This document shows positions 24,330 through 32,569 of a stretch of 64,000 nucleotides of DNA, in pieces. Both the position numbers and the translations under genes were made by a program. The notes below the pieces were generated by a model, which saw only the letters and a program-made list of their open reading frames with translations, had not been told where the DNA came from and searched no databases. The DNA is from Eubacteriales bacterium (GTDB lineage Bacteria > Bacillota > Clostridia > Oscillospirales > Butyricicoccaceae), in the NCBI GenBank assembly GCA_030539335.1, contig JAUNSG010000012.1, positions 1 through 64,000 of the forward strand, in the 5' to 3' direction. Every line of letters starts with the position of its first letter. Position 1 is the stretch's first letter.

Positions 24330-24917
24330 ATGGAGTGGAGTATTGTTTTTGTCGCAAACAGTGTCCTGCTCGGGGTTGGACTGGCGATGGATGCCTTTTC
24401 GGTTTCCATGGCGAACGGACTGCACGAGCCGAGGATGAAAGCGGGGCGGATGTGTGAGATTGCGGGGACGTTTGGCGGATTTCAGATCGCCATGCCGCTG
24501 ATCGGCTGGGTGTGTGTCCATACCGTTGTCCAGTATTTCCAGGTGTTTTCCGCCTTTATTCCATGGATTGCGCTCTTTCTTTTGGCCTGGATCGGCGGAA
24601 AAATGCTGTGGGAAGGCATCCGGAACGAGGAGCAGGAGGAAGGCAGTGCGGCGGTCGGCTTTGCTGCCCTGATGCTCCAGGGGATCGCGACCTCCATCGA
24701 TGCGCTTTCGGTTGGCTTTGCCATCGCGGATTACGGTGTGCTGATGGCGGTAGTCTGTTCGGTCATTGTCGGCGTCGTCACATTTTTCCTATGTATCGGC
24801 GGACTCTTTATTGGAAAGAATTTTGGAACAAGGCTTTCCAATAAGGCGTCCATTCTCGGCGGTGTGATCCTGATTGCCATCGGTCTGGAAATTTTTATCC
24901 GCGGTGTGCTGGGGTGA
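24330..24917 (+). CDS. mntP: Manganese efflux pump MntP
   Basis: A 195-residue membrane protein of the DUF204/MntP family with six helices. The two inverted repeats each carry the conserved Asp motif: GLAMDAFSVSMANGL near residue 20 and ATSIDALSVGFAI near residue 115. It exports Mn2+ when the cytoplasmic level is too high. AGGAGG precedes the ATG. Expression is controlled by the manganese riboswitch and terminator directly upstream, which strongly supports the assignment. Confidence 0.95.
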   Translation: MEWSIVFVANSVLLGVGLAMDAFSVSMANGLHEPRMKAGRMCEIAGTFGGFQIAMPLIGWVCVHTVVQYFQVFSAFIPWIALFLLAWIGGKMLWEGIRNEEQEEGSAAVGFAALMLQGIATSIDALSVGFAIADYGVLMAVVCSVIVGVVTFFLCIGGLFIGKNFGTRLSNKASILGGVILIAIGLEIFIRGVLG

Positions 24918-25005
24918 GCCTCCACAGCATTGACAGTGTGGAATCCAATAAGGTATGATACAAGCAGAAGGTATACGCATTTGCAGATTACGGAAGGAAT
25001 ATACC

Positions 25006-26772
25006 ATGAAATTTTATCAATTCGGGTCATTTGATCCCGGGAACAATCCCTTTAACCTGTTTGCCTCGATGTTTGGCGGGGCAGGCGGACAGAACGCCTC
25101 GCAGGAGGAGCGGACGGCGCCTCCAACCCCGCCCCCGCGTCCCAGGACGACGAAAAAGGGGAAGCTGCTTCGGCTGCTCGTGTATCTGGTCGTGATGGGC
25201 ATTGTCTATTATGTCACGCTGCCGCCGATCAATTTGCAGGCCCATCCGTTCTGGAGCTTTGCTGCGATTGCCATTGTCTTTGCGCTGGCGATGCTGACGA
25301 CGGTATCCGATGGCGGCTCCGGCAATGTCTTCGGCCCGGACGGCAAGCCGGTGCAAAAGCCGAAGAAGCTGACGCTGCGCAAAGGGCTGCTGAGCCTGAT
25401 GGCCATCGGCATTGTCGTCTATGTGATCTGTTCGCTGCTGTCCAGCCCGATTTTTCAGGCGAAGGCGTATTCGTCGATTATTGCGGACTCCATCACGGTG
25501 AAGGATATCTCGGAGTACACACCGACGATTGACAACGTCCCGCTGCTGGATCGCGACAGCGCCACCCGTCTGGCCAACCGCACGCTGGGAAATCTGGTCG
25601 ATGAGGTGTCCCAGTTTGAACTCGGGGAAAGCACACAGATCACGATGGCGGGTGCGCCGGTGCGTGTGCATCCGTTGGGCTATGTCAGCATTGTGAAATG
25701 GTTTTTGAACCGGAATACCGGCATTCCGGCCTATATCACGGTGGATATGAAGTCACAAAACACCAAGATTGTCCGTCTGGAAGACGGGATGCGCTATTCG
25801 CCGAGTGCCTTTCTCAATGACCGACTGGAGCGGCATCTGCGGTTTGCCTATCCCACCGCGATGTTTGACGATGCCAGCTTCGAGCTGGATGAGGACGGCA
25901 ATCCATACTGGGTGGTTCCGGTGCTCAAGCATCGCATCCTGCTGCTGGCGGGAACGGATGTCAAGGGTGTTGTGACCTGCAATCCGGTGACGGGAGAAAC
26001 GCAGTACTATCCGCTCGGGGAGATTCCGGACTGGATTGACAACGTCTACCGCGCGGATCTGATTGTCCAGCAGTATGACTGGTACGGCCGATACCACAAC
26101 GGCTTCTGGAATTCGATCATCGGCCAAAAGGGCGTGGTGCAGACGACCGACGGCTACAACTATATCCCGAAGGACAACGACGTATACTGCTATACGGGTG
26201 TGACGAGCGTCGTCAGTGATGAGAGCAACATTGCCTTTATTTTCTCGGATATGCGCACGCGCGAGACGGATTATTACGAGATCGCGGGCGCGGAGGAATA
26301 TTCCGCTATGGAGAGTGCGGAAGGCGTGGTCCAGCATCTGAATTATCAGGCGACCTTCCCGCTCCTGCTGGAGATTGAAGGGCAGCCGACGTATACCGTG
26401 GCCCTCAAGGACGCGGCCGGACTGGTCAAGATGTACGGTATGGTCAACATGTCGCAGTATCAGGACGTTGCGACCGGCAAGACCATCAAGGAGTGTCTGG
26501 CAAACTACCGGCAGCTGTTGATCGACGACGGCATTTTGTCCGAGGAGGAGGTATCGGCCGAGGAGACGCAGACGGTGAGCGGGAAGATTGCGGATCTGCG
26601 TTCCGCGGTGCGGGACGGCACAACCTATTATTATATCCGCCTGGTGGATGACGGAAGCTATTATGCGCTGAGTGCATCGGACAATGAGGCGGCAGTGCTG
26701 CTCAACATCGGCGATACGGTTACGCTGGAGGTCACCGGCGAGGGTGAAATCTGTCCGGCGAAATTGAAATAA
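25006..26772 (+). CDS. Large membrane-anchored protein of unknown function (588 aa)
   Basis: Not recognised. The N-terminus is a soluble 40-residue segment with GGAGGQNASQ and a proline run PPTPPPRPR. Three hydrophobic segments follow (LLVYLVVMGIVYYVTL, FAAIAIVFALAML, LMAIGIVVYVICSLL). The remaining 430 residues look extracytoplasmic, with repeated DxDG-like turns and TYTVALKDAAGLVKMYGMVN. The last 60 residues resemble a small beta-barrel (OB-like) domain. A substrate-processing or envelope role is possible. The ATG follows GGAAGGAATATACC. Transcription ends at the hairpin at 26806. Confidence 0.6.
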   Translation: MKFYQFGSFDPGNNPFNLFASMFGGAGGQNASQEERTAPPTPPPRPRTTKKGKLLRLLVYLVVMGIVYYVTLPPINLQAHPFWSFAAIAIVFALAMLTTVSDGGSGNVFGPDGKPVQKPKKLTLRKGLLSLMAIGIVVYVICSLLSSPIFQAKAYSSIIADSITVKDISEYTPTIDNVPLLDRDSATRLANRTLGNLVDEVSQFELGESTQITMAGAPVRVHPLGYVSIVKWFLNRNTGIPAYITVDMKSQNTKIVRLEDGMRYSPSAFLNDRLERHLRFAYPTAMFDDASFELDEDGNPYWVVPVLKHRILLLAGTDVKGVVTCNPVTGETQYYPLGEIPDWIDNVYRADLIVQQYDWYGRYHNGFWNSIIGQKGVVQTTDGYNYIPKDNDVYCYTGVTSVVSDESNIAFIFSDMRTRETDYYEIAGAEEYSAMESAEGVVQHLNYQATFPLLLEIEGQPTYTVALKDAAGLVKMYGMVNMSQYQDVATGKTIKECLANYRQLLIDDGILSEEEVSAEETQTVSGKIADLRSAVRDGTTYYYIRLVDDGSYYALSASDNEAAVLLNIGDTVTLEVTGEGEICPAKLK

Positions 26773-26805
26773 CAGCCGCCCGATCGGTTTGATACGAGAA
26801 AAAAC

Positions 26806-26848
26806 AAAGCAGAGGCATTGACAAAAAAGTCAAATGTCTCTGCTTTTA
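26806..26848 (+). terminator. Intrinsic terminator after the 588-residue membrane protein gene
   Basis: AAAGCAGAG and CTCTGCTTT form the base of a long hairpin with GACAAAAAAGTC at the tip, followed by TTTAAAATTT. Confidence 0.8.
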
Positions 26849-26857
26849 AAATTTCTA

Positions 26858-26886
26858 TTGACAAATTCGGCCATCTGTAATACAAT
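26858..26886 (+). promoter_or_regulatory. Sigma-A promoter of the C39-like peptidase gene
   Basis: TTGACA at 26858-26863 and TACAAT at 26881-26886 with a 17-base spacer. Confidence 0.75.
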
Positions 26887-26966
26887 GGTTACGAAATGGT
26901 TACAAAAAGGTTGCATCTGCACACGGGGGAGTCATGTCGCGTGCAGAGGAAAGCGGGGAGATACCA

Positions 26967-27860
26967 ATGCACCACAAACGGAAAAAGATGTTACGACTGC
27001 TTTTGACTGCGGCGATTCTGTGTGCGGTCATGGCGACAAGCGCATTTGCCGTCAAGGTAACGGCGATTAAGAATGTCAATGTACGGGCGAAGGCGACGTC
27101 TTCCAGCTCCATCAAGACCGTGATGAAGAAGGGGATGTCCCGGACGGTTCTCGGCACCTCCTCTTCCGGAAAATGGGTGAAGGTAAAGGTAAACGCAAAG
27201 ACCGGCTATGTCAACAAGAATTACCTGACGGAAGGCTCGAGCACCTCCAGCTCGGCCACGGTAACGTATCCGGTGATCAGCCCGAGCAAGTACAGCTTTG
27301 ATCTGCAGACCAATTACCCCGGGGTTGCATACCGGGATAAGAACGGCAAACCGGCCGGTGCAACGATTGCTTCCGGCGGCTGCTGCCCGACCAGCGTCGG
27401 CAATATTCTGCGCAACCTGTGTGGAATTTCGGAGGCGACCACGCGCAATGTGTGCACGCTGGCGACAAGCTCCGGCGCGCGCTATAACGGCGGCACGACG
27501 GCAGGCACCCTGCTCAAGGCAGCGCAGAAGAAGTGGGGCGGCTTTACTTATAAGTATACGACCTCTGCCAGCACCATGCGGGCGCATGTGAAGGCGGGCG
27601 GAATGGCAATCGCACATACCATCGGCGCTTCCAGCGGCTCCCGTTCCCTGTTTTCCAACGGCGGACATTTCGTCGCAATCGTCGGAATGAGCGGAACCAA
27701 GATGGTCGTTGCCGATCCCTACTATTATGCTGGAAAGTGGACGGCAAACAGCGTTCGAAGAGCAAATGTCACCACGACCAGCGCAAAGGGCAAGGTCAAC
27801 GTAAAGAGCACCGCAGTGGCGGCGGCCTGCAACTATTACTATCTGGTTTCGAGAGAGTGA
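26967..27860 (+). CDS. Secreted SH3-domain protein with C39-like cysteine peptidase domain
   Basis: A 297-residue exported protein. The signal peptide ends ATSAFA near residue 28. Residues of about 30-88 are a bacterial SH3 domain (NVNVRAKATSSSS, KVNAKTGYVNKNYL) that usually binds peptidoglycan. After a Ser/Thr linker comes a papain-like domain with the Cys motif SGGCCPTSVGN and the His motif NGGHFVAIVGM followed by VADP, matching C39-like peptidases. Two adjacent Cys occur at the active site. It may cut wall peptides or secreted proteins. The last 22 bases overlap the opposing MATE gene. Confidence 0.8.
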   Translation: MHHKRKKMLRLLLTAAILCAVMATSAFAVKVTAIKNVNVRAKATSSSSIKTVMKKGMSRTVLGTSSSGKWVKVKVNAKTGYVNKNYLTEGSSTSSSATVTYPVISPSKYSFDLQTNYPGVAYRDKNGKPAGATIASGGCCPTSVGNILRNLCGISEATTRNVCTLATSSGARYNGGTTAGTLLKAAQKKWGGFTYKYTTSASTMRAHVKAGGMAIAHTIGASSGSRSLFSNGGHFVAIVGMSGTKMVVADPYYYAGKWTANSVRRANVTTTSAKGKVNVKSTAVAAACNYYYLVSRE

Positions 27861-29215
27861 TCCGCAGCATGCCACAGACGGCGTGCAGTGACAGTGAATG
27901 CAATCACAATAAAAATGGCGCAGGCGGTACAGGTGATCGGCTCACACAGGCAGACACCGAGATAGCCGAGCCGTGGAACGAGAACAAGGGCGGAAAGGAT
28001 ATTTCCGCCCATTTCCATTATCCCCTCCGCGACGGCGGCCAGCTTGCCGCCCAGACCCTGCAGCGAATAGCGCAGGATAATGAGGACGGAGATGCCGAAG
28101 TAAAACGGGACATCCATGCGCAGATAGCGTGTGACGGCGGAGAGCACGGTCGGGCTGTCGCTGCCGGTGATCATCCGGGCAAGCGCGCCGCACTGGAAGA
28201 AGACCAGAAGGTTGACCAGGACGACCCAGACCAGGCCGAGCACAACGAGTACACGGATACCGGAGAGGATGCGCCGGATATTTCCGGCGCCGAGGTTCTG
28301 TCCGGCGAAGGTTGAGGCCGTGTTGCCGAACGCGAACAGCACCGCCAGGAGCATACAATGGATTTTGCGTGCGGCGGTGTAGCCGGCGATGGTCGCCGTA
28401 CCCAGATGGTTGACGGCGGACTGCATGATCATCGTGCCGAAGCAGACGGTGGACTGCATCAACCCCATCGCCAGGCCGGTGAAAAGCAGATTGGCGGTCA
28501 AATCCGCATCAAAGCGGAAATCCCGGCGGCGGACATGCAGCAGCGGACAGCAGCGCACAATATAGAGCAGGCAGGCTGCCGCAGATACCAATTGAGAGAG
28601 GACCGTGGCAATGGCGGCGCCAAAAATACCCCAGGAAAAGACCGCAAGGAACAGGAGATCCAGTCCGACGTTGAGGACAGACGACAGGATCAGGAACAGA
28701 AGCGGATACAGGCTGTTCCCAATGCCGCGCAGGACACCGGCCATGGCATTGTACGCCATGGTAAACACGATGCCGGCGAAAAAGGTACGGATGTACACAA
28801 GGGATGGCGCGAGGATTTCCTTCGGTGTGTGCAGCGCGATCAGGAAAGGTCGGCTGAACAGCAGGCTGACTGCGGTCAGAAAGACGGAAATCACGGCAGT
28901 GAGCACGATGATACACGCGACGGTGCGCCGCAGGCGCTTCGGTTGCCCGGCGCCAAAGGTCTGCGCGACGACGATGGAAAAGCCGGACGTCATACCGGTG
29001 GCGATGCACAGGACGACGCTGTACAGCGAACCGGTGCAGCCGAGGGCGGCGAGGGCGTCCGCGCCCAGCAGATGGCTGACCGCTGCGGTGTCGACGATAT
29101 TATAGAGCTGCTGAAAGAGATTGCCGATCAGGATCGGCAGGGAAAACCACAGCAGGGAGGAGAGCAGCGGGCCGCTGGTCAAGTCGCGGGTGTGGTGTGA
29201 GACGGATAGAGACAT
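27839..29215 (-). CDS. MATE-family multidrug exporter
   Basis: A 458-residue protein with twelve membrane helices. LLWFSLPILIGNLFQQLYNIVDTA is the family's first-helix motif, and QTFGAGQPKRLRRTVA is the loop after helix 3. FAGQNLGAGNIRRIL repeats the same loop in the second half, showing the internal duplication. It exports drugs or metabolites using a Na+ or H+ gradient. Its stop lies inside the end of the convergent peptidase gene, which is unusual but clear. It starts 124 bases downstream of the oxidoreductase at 29339 on the same strand. Confidence 0.9.
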   Translation of the reverse strand: MSLSVSHHTRDLTSGPLLSSLLWFSLPILIGNLFQQLYNIVDTAAVSHLLGADALAALGCTGSLYSVVLCIATGMTSGFSIVVAQTFGAGQPKRLRRTVACIIVLTAVISVFLTAVSLLFSRPFLIALHTPKEILAPSLVYIRTFFAGIVFTMAYNAMAGVLRGIGNSLYPLLFLILSSVLNVGLDLLFLAVFSWGIFGAAIATVLSQLVSAAACLLYIVRCCPLLHVRRRDFRFDADLTANLLFTGLAMGLMQSTVCFGTMIMQSAVNHLGTATIAGYTAARKIHCMLLAVLFAFGNTASTFAGQNLGAGNIRRILSGIRVLVVLGLVWVVLVNLLVFFQCGALARMITGSDSPTVLSAVTRYLRMDVPFYFGISVLIILRYSLQGLGGKLAAVAEGIMEMGGNILSALVLVPRLGYLGVCLCEPITCTACAIFIVIAFTVTARRLWHAADHSLETR

Positions 29216-29284
29216 AACGAACCTCGAAAAAACAGGATACTTCTATAAAAGCATGAGTTGGCAGAAAAGTCAAATGCAAGACAA

Positions 29285-29313
29285 ACGGCCGGACATGGGA
29301 TTTGTCCGGCCGT
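29285..29313 (-). terminator. Terminator between the minus-strand oxidoreductase and MATE genes
   Basis: ACGGCCGGACA at 29285-29295 pairs perfectly with TGTCCGGCCGT at 29303-29313. On the minus strand TTTGTCTTG follows. Confidence 0.65.
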
Positions 29314-29338
29314 GACAGGGTTTTGGGTTGTGGGAGGC

Positions 29339-30349
29339 TCAGCGGTACAGCTCCGGCTTTTCCACCATCTCGATCGGCAAAAAGCGGCCGGTACCGCGCG
29401 ATTTGTTGAGGGAATCGGCGACCTGGCAGGCGGCGTAGCCATCCCAAACGGAGGGGCCGGTCAGGCAATCGTTCTGGAGATCGCGGACCCATGCGGCAAA
29501 TTCCACCGGATAGGCATCCACAAAGCGGATGGACCAGTCCTGCATGATCTCTGTGCTGCGGCTGTGCGTCGCCTTGCTGCGCTGGATGACGGTGGCGGGC
29601 TGGGGCAGCTCGAGCATGCCCTTGTCGCAGACAATGCGGCACTCAACCTCGTAGCCGTAGCATTCTCCGCACTGGTACTCGATGTCCAGCCGCGCGCCGC
29701 TCTCGGTCTCCAGAAGGAAAATCTGTGGATTTTCATAGGGCTTGTCCGCACTTTCCGTGCTCTGACGCACCTTGAGTACCTGTCCGCTGACAAATTCCTC
29801 ACCGGTGAGATAACGGCAGATGTCGATTTCATGGATGGCGCTGTTGCTGACGGCCATCTCGGTGCGGAACCAGTCCGGCTGGCTGACGTTGCGGTGCGCC
29901 ATGTGCAGGATGAGCGGACGGCCAACCGCACCGCTGTCCAAAATGCGTTTCATCTCCATGTAATCCTTGTCAAAGCGGCGCATGTAGCCGACCTGGACGA
30001 GGCGCTTGCCGTAGCGGACCTCCGCCTCCATGATTTGTAGGCATTCTTCGACGGTTGGAGCGAGCGGCTTTTCGCAGAAGCAGTATTTGCCGGCCTCGAT
30101 GGCGGCGAGGACATAGTTTGCATGGAAGGCATCCGGTGTCGTGATAAATACGACATCGACCTCTGGTGACGCAATCAGCTCTTCTCCCGTGGCAAAGGCG
30201 CGGACACCCAGCGCAGCGGCGGTCTGTTCGGCCGCTTCCGCGACAAAGTCGGCGACACCCACTAAGGTCACCCCGCCGGTCTCCCAGCGCAGACGGTATG
30301 CATGCTGGCGGCCAATCGCACCGCAGCCAATCAATCCAATACGAAACAT
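29339..30349 (-). CDS. Gfo/Idh/MocA oxidoreductase, third copy (inositol 2-dehydrogenase-like)
   Basis: A 336-residue NAD(P)-dependent dehydrogenase. IGLIGCGAIGRQHAYRL is the nucleotide motif, FCEKPLAPTVEECLQI carries the catalytic Lys, VGYMRRFDKDYMEMK follows, and NSAIHEIDICRYLTGEEF has the Asp-His pair. It is closest in pattern to the enzyme at 21101 and to IolG. AGGAGGATATACCTT precedes the ATG at 30349. It stands alone with two palindromes upstream, so it is regulated apart from the importer operon. The substrate is unknown. Confidence 0.85.
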   Translation of the reverse strand: MFRIGLIGCGAIGRQHAYRLRWETGGVTLVGVADFVAEAAEQTAAALGVRAFATGEELIASPEVDVVFITTPDAFHANYVLAAIEAGKYCFCEKPLAPTVEECLQIMEAEVRYGKRLVQVGYMRRFDKDYMEMKRILDSGAVGRPLILHMAHRNVSQPDWFRTEMAVSNSAIHEIDICRYLTGEEFVSGQVLKVRQSTESADKPYENPQIFLLETESGARLDIEYQCGECYGYEVECRIVCDKGMLELPQPATVIQRSKATHSRSTEIMQDWSIRFVDAYPVEFAAWVRDLQNDCLTGPSVWDGYAACQVADSLNKSRGTGRFLPIEMVEKPELYR

Positions 30350-30793
30350 AAGGTATATCCTCCTGTAAGTAAATTTTCCCGCCATAGCCGGGAATCCTTC
30401 CTTTTGTTACAAATATAATAACATTTTCATGATAATGTGTCGATGATTTTCCTGAAAATCATAGGAAAGATAAGAAGATTGGAGCGGAAGCGCCAGAATT
30501 CACAATTTCTTCCCAATATTGTCATTTGGTTTTCCGATAAAATCGTGTATACTAAGGGAAAGGACCGGAAAGAAACCGGTTAGGTTTTTCGCATAATTTC
30601 ATGGAAGCATCCATACGGAATTTGTGAAAGCGTCCGGTTGACGGGGAAAATGTGCTGTGATATAATTAAAAACGATTATAATTCGGGCGAAAAAACGGCT
30701 GAAATGTTGAAATTTTGACATCCCATGCCGGCGGGAAAACGCACGGAACATGATCCTATTTGTGTATTAAAATAGAAAGAAAGTGAATGGCTT
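30350..30793. promoter_or_regulatory. Divergent control region with two palindromes and operon promoter
   Basis: A 444-base AT-rich gap with no gene. ACATTTTCATGATAATGT at 30421-30438 and ATGATTTTCCTGAAAATCAT at 30443-30462 are adjacent palindromes, the second with perfect nine-base arms, about 75-110 bases before the oxidoreductase start. For the plus-strand acylation operon a strong promoter is TTGACG at 30638-30643 and TATAAT at 30661-30666 (17-base spacer), leaving a leader of about 120 bases. Confidence 0.6.
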
Positions 30794-32200
30794 ATGAGTT
30801 ATTACGATAGTTTTGGCAAGTTTGGCGATAAGATCGCATTCCTTCAGGAGGACGGCGAAACGCTGACCTATGCCGGGTTGGAAGCCTTTGCGAAGGAACT
30901 CGGAGAAGCGGTTCCGGAGCGCTGTCTGGTATTTTGCTTCTGCAAGAACGCCATTGGCTCCGCGGCGGGCTATCTCGGCTTCCTGTACAACCGGATCGTC
31001 CCGCTGATGGTCGATGCCAAGATCAACGAGGTCCTGGCGGCGCATCTGCTGGATGTCTACAGCCCGTCCTATCTGTACCTTCCGGACGAGCTGCTCGAGC
31101 AGTATCCGTATCCGGTGGTACTCTCCCGCTTTGGCTATTCGCTGGTCAAAACGAATTATGAGACTGTTTATCCGCTCTATGAGGAGCTGGCGCTGCTGCT
31201 GACGACCTCCGGTTCGACCGGCAGCCCGAAGCTGGTTCGTCAGAGCTATACCAACATCCAGTCCAATACCGACTCCATCGTCGAGTACCTGGAGCTGGAC
31301 GACACCGAGCGTCCGGTCACGACGCTTCCGATGAACTATACCTATGGCCTGTCGATCATCAACACCCATGCGATGGTCGGTGCAACCATGCTGCTGACGA
31401 CACAGCCGATTGTCGCCAAGGAGTTCTGGAGCTTCATGAAGGAGAACAAGGCGACTTCGTTTGGCGGCGTCCCGTTCACCTATGAGATGCTCAAGCGCAT
31501 CCGCTTCTTCCGCATGGATCTGCCGGATCTGCGCACGTTCACGCAGGCGGGCGGCAAGCTCGCGCCGCAGCTCCATAAGGAGTTCGCCGAGTATGCACAG
31601 AAGACCGGCAAGCACTTTGTCGTCATGTACGGACAGACCGAGGCGACGGCGCGGATGGGATATCTGCCGTACGACAAGGCGCTGGAGAAGTTCGGAAGCA
31701 TGGGCAAGGTGATTCCGGGCGGAAAATTCATCCTGCGCGATATCAATGACAACCCGATTGAGGAACCGGGCGTGGTCGGCGAGATGGTTTACGAGGGTGA
31801 CAATGTCACACTGGGCTATGCGGAATGCGGCGCGGACCTGATCAAGGGCGACGAGCGCGGCGGCCGTCTGGAAACCGGCGATATGGCGAAGATGGACGAA
31901 GACGGTTACTATTATATTGTCGGCCGAAAGAAGCGCTTCCTGAAGCTGTTCGGTAACCGCGTCAATCTGGACGAGGTTGACCGCATGGTCAAGGCGGAAT
32001 TCGAGGGTCTGGACTGTGCGAGCACCGGCAACGACGACCTGATGCAGATTTTCATCACGGACGAGGCGCGCAAGGATGCGGTAATGGAGCTGATCCATGA
32101 CCGGACACATTTGAACCCGCGTGCGTATACGGTTCGGATTGTCGAGGAGATCCCGAAGAACGAAGCGGGCAAGGTGCTCTATAAGGAGCTGCCGCAGTAA
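30794..32200 (+). CDS. DltA-like AMP-binding adenylating enzyme (acyl/amino-acid carrier-protein ligase)
   Basis: A 468-residue adenylate-forming enzyme that should activate a carboxylic acid with ATP and load it on the carrier protein encoded next. The P-loop is LLLTTSGSTGSPKLVRQ (135-150). VVMYGQTEATARMGY (277-290) is the adenine motif, ETGDMA (360-365) binds ribose, GRKKRFLKLFGNRV (377-390) is the hinge, and Lys460 in KNEAGK is catalytic. It is shorter than DltA (about 500), and the early region before the P-loop is reduced. The context (carrier, MBOAT, DltD-like) parallels dlt, but the acid may not be D-alanine. Confidence 0.8.
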   Translation: MSYYDSFGKFGDKIAFLQEDGETLTYAGLEAFAKELGEAVPERCLVFCFCKNAIGSAAGYLGFLYNRIVPLMVDAKINEVLAAHLLDVYSPSYLYLPDELLEQYPYPVVLSRFGYSLVKTNYETVYPLYEELALLLTTSGSTGSPKLVRQSYTNIQSNTDSIVEYLELDDTERPVTTLPMNYTYGLSIINTHAMVGATMLLTTQPIVAKEFWSFMKENKATSFGGVPFTYEMLKRIRFFRMDLPDLRTFTQAGGKLAPQLHKEFAEYAQKTGKHFVVMYGQTEATARMGYLPYDKALEKFGSMGKVIPGGKFILRDINDNPIEEPGVVGEMVYEGDNVTLGYAECGADLIKGDERGGRLETGDMAKMDEDGYYYIVGRKKRFLKLFGNRVNLDEVDRMVKAEFEGLDCASTGNDDLMQIFITDEARKDAVMELIHDRTHLNPRAYTVRIVEEIPKNEAGKVLYKELPQ

Positions 32201-32278
32201 ATGAGCCAGCATCATTGCCGGAGGGACCGCCTTCGGCGATGAGAGTATAGAAAGAAACGATTATAGGAGGCAATTACC

Positions 32279-32503
32279 ATGGAAGAACTGTTAGAAGCAC
32301 TGAAGCGTGTCAATCCGAACATTGACTACGCTGGCCAGACTGGCCTTTATACCAATAAGATCATTGACTCGATCGACATGACTTCGATCCTCGCGGAGCT
32401 TGAGGATACGTTTGATATCGAGATCGACATGGAGTACATTGTTCCGAAGAACTTTGATTCGGTCGAGGCAATGTGGGCCATGGTTCAGGAACTGATGGAC
32501 TAA
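32279..32503 (+). CDS. Acyl/peptidyl carrier protein (DltC-like)
   Basis: A 74-residue acidic helical protein. KIIDSIDMTSILAELED contains the DS motif with Ser31 as the phosphopantetheine site, followed by FDIEIDMEYIVPKNFDSVEAM, as in acyl carrier proteins. Its thiol would hold the acid activated by the upstream enzyme and hand it to the MBOAT protein. The sequence around the serine differs from the LLDSFGT of true DltC, which argues for a different acyl group. AGGAGG precedes the ATG. Confidence 0.85.
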   Translation: MEELLEALKRVNPNIDYAGQTGLYTNKIIDSIDMTSILAELEDTFDIEIDMEYIVPKNFDSVEAMWAMVQELMD

Positions 32504-32525
32504 GCAAAATAAGATTTGTGACAGG

Positions 32526-32556
32526 ACTGGGCGGCGCAGCAATTGTGCCGCCCAGT
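32526..32556 (+). other. Hairpin between carrier protein and MBOAT genes
   Basis: ACTGGGCGGC at 32526-32535 pairs perfectly with GCCGCCCAGT at 32547-32556, then TTAGGGG. It probably lowers read-through or protects the abundant carrier-protein mRNA. Confidence 0.5.
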
Positions 32557-32569
32557 TTAGGGGAAAAAT

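Noticed and set aside
24206..24457. An 83-codon frame between riboswitch and mntP
   Set aside because: It crosses the riboswitch terminator and the start of mntP and has no ribosome site.
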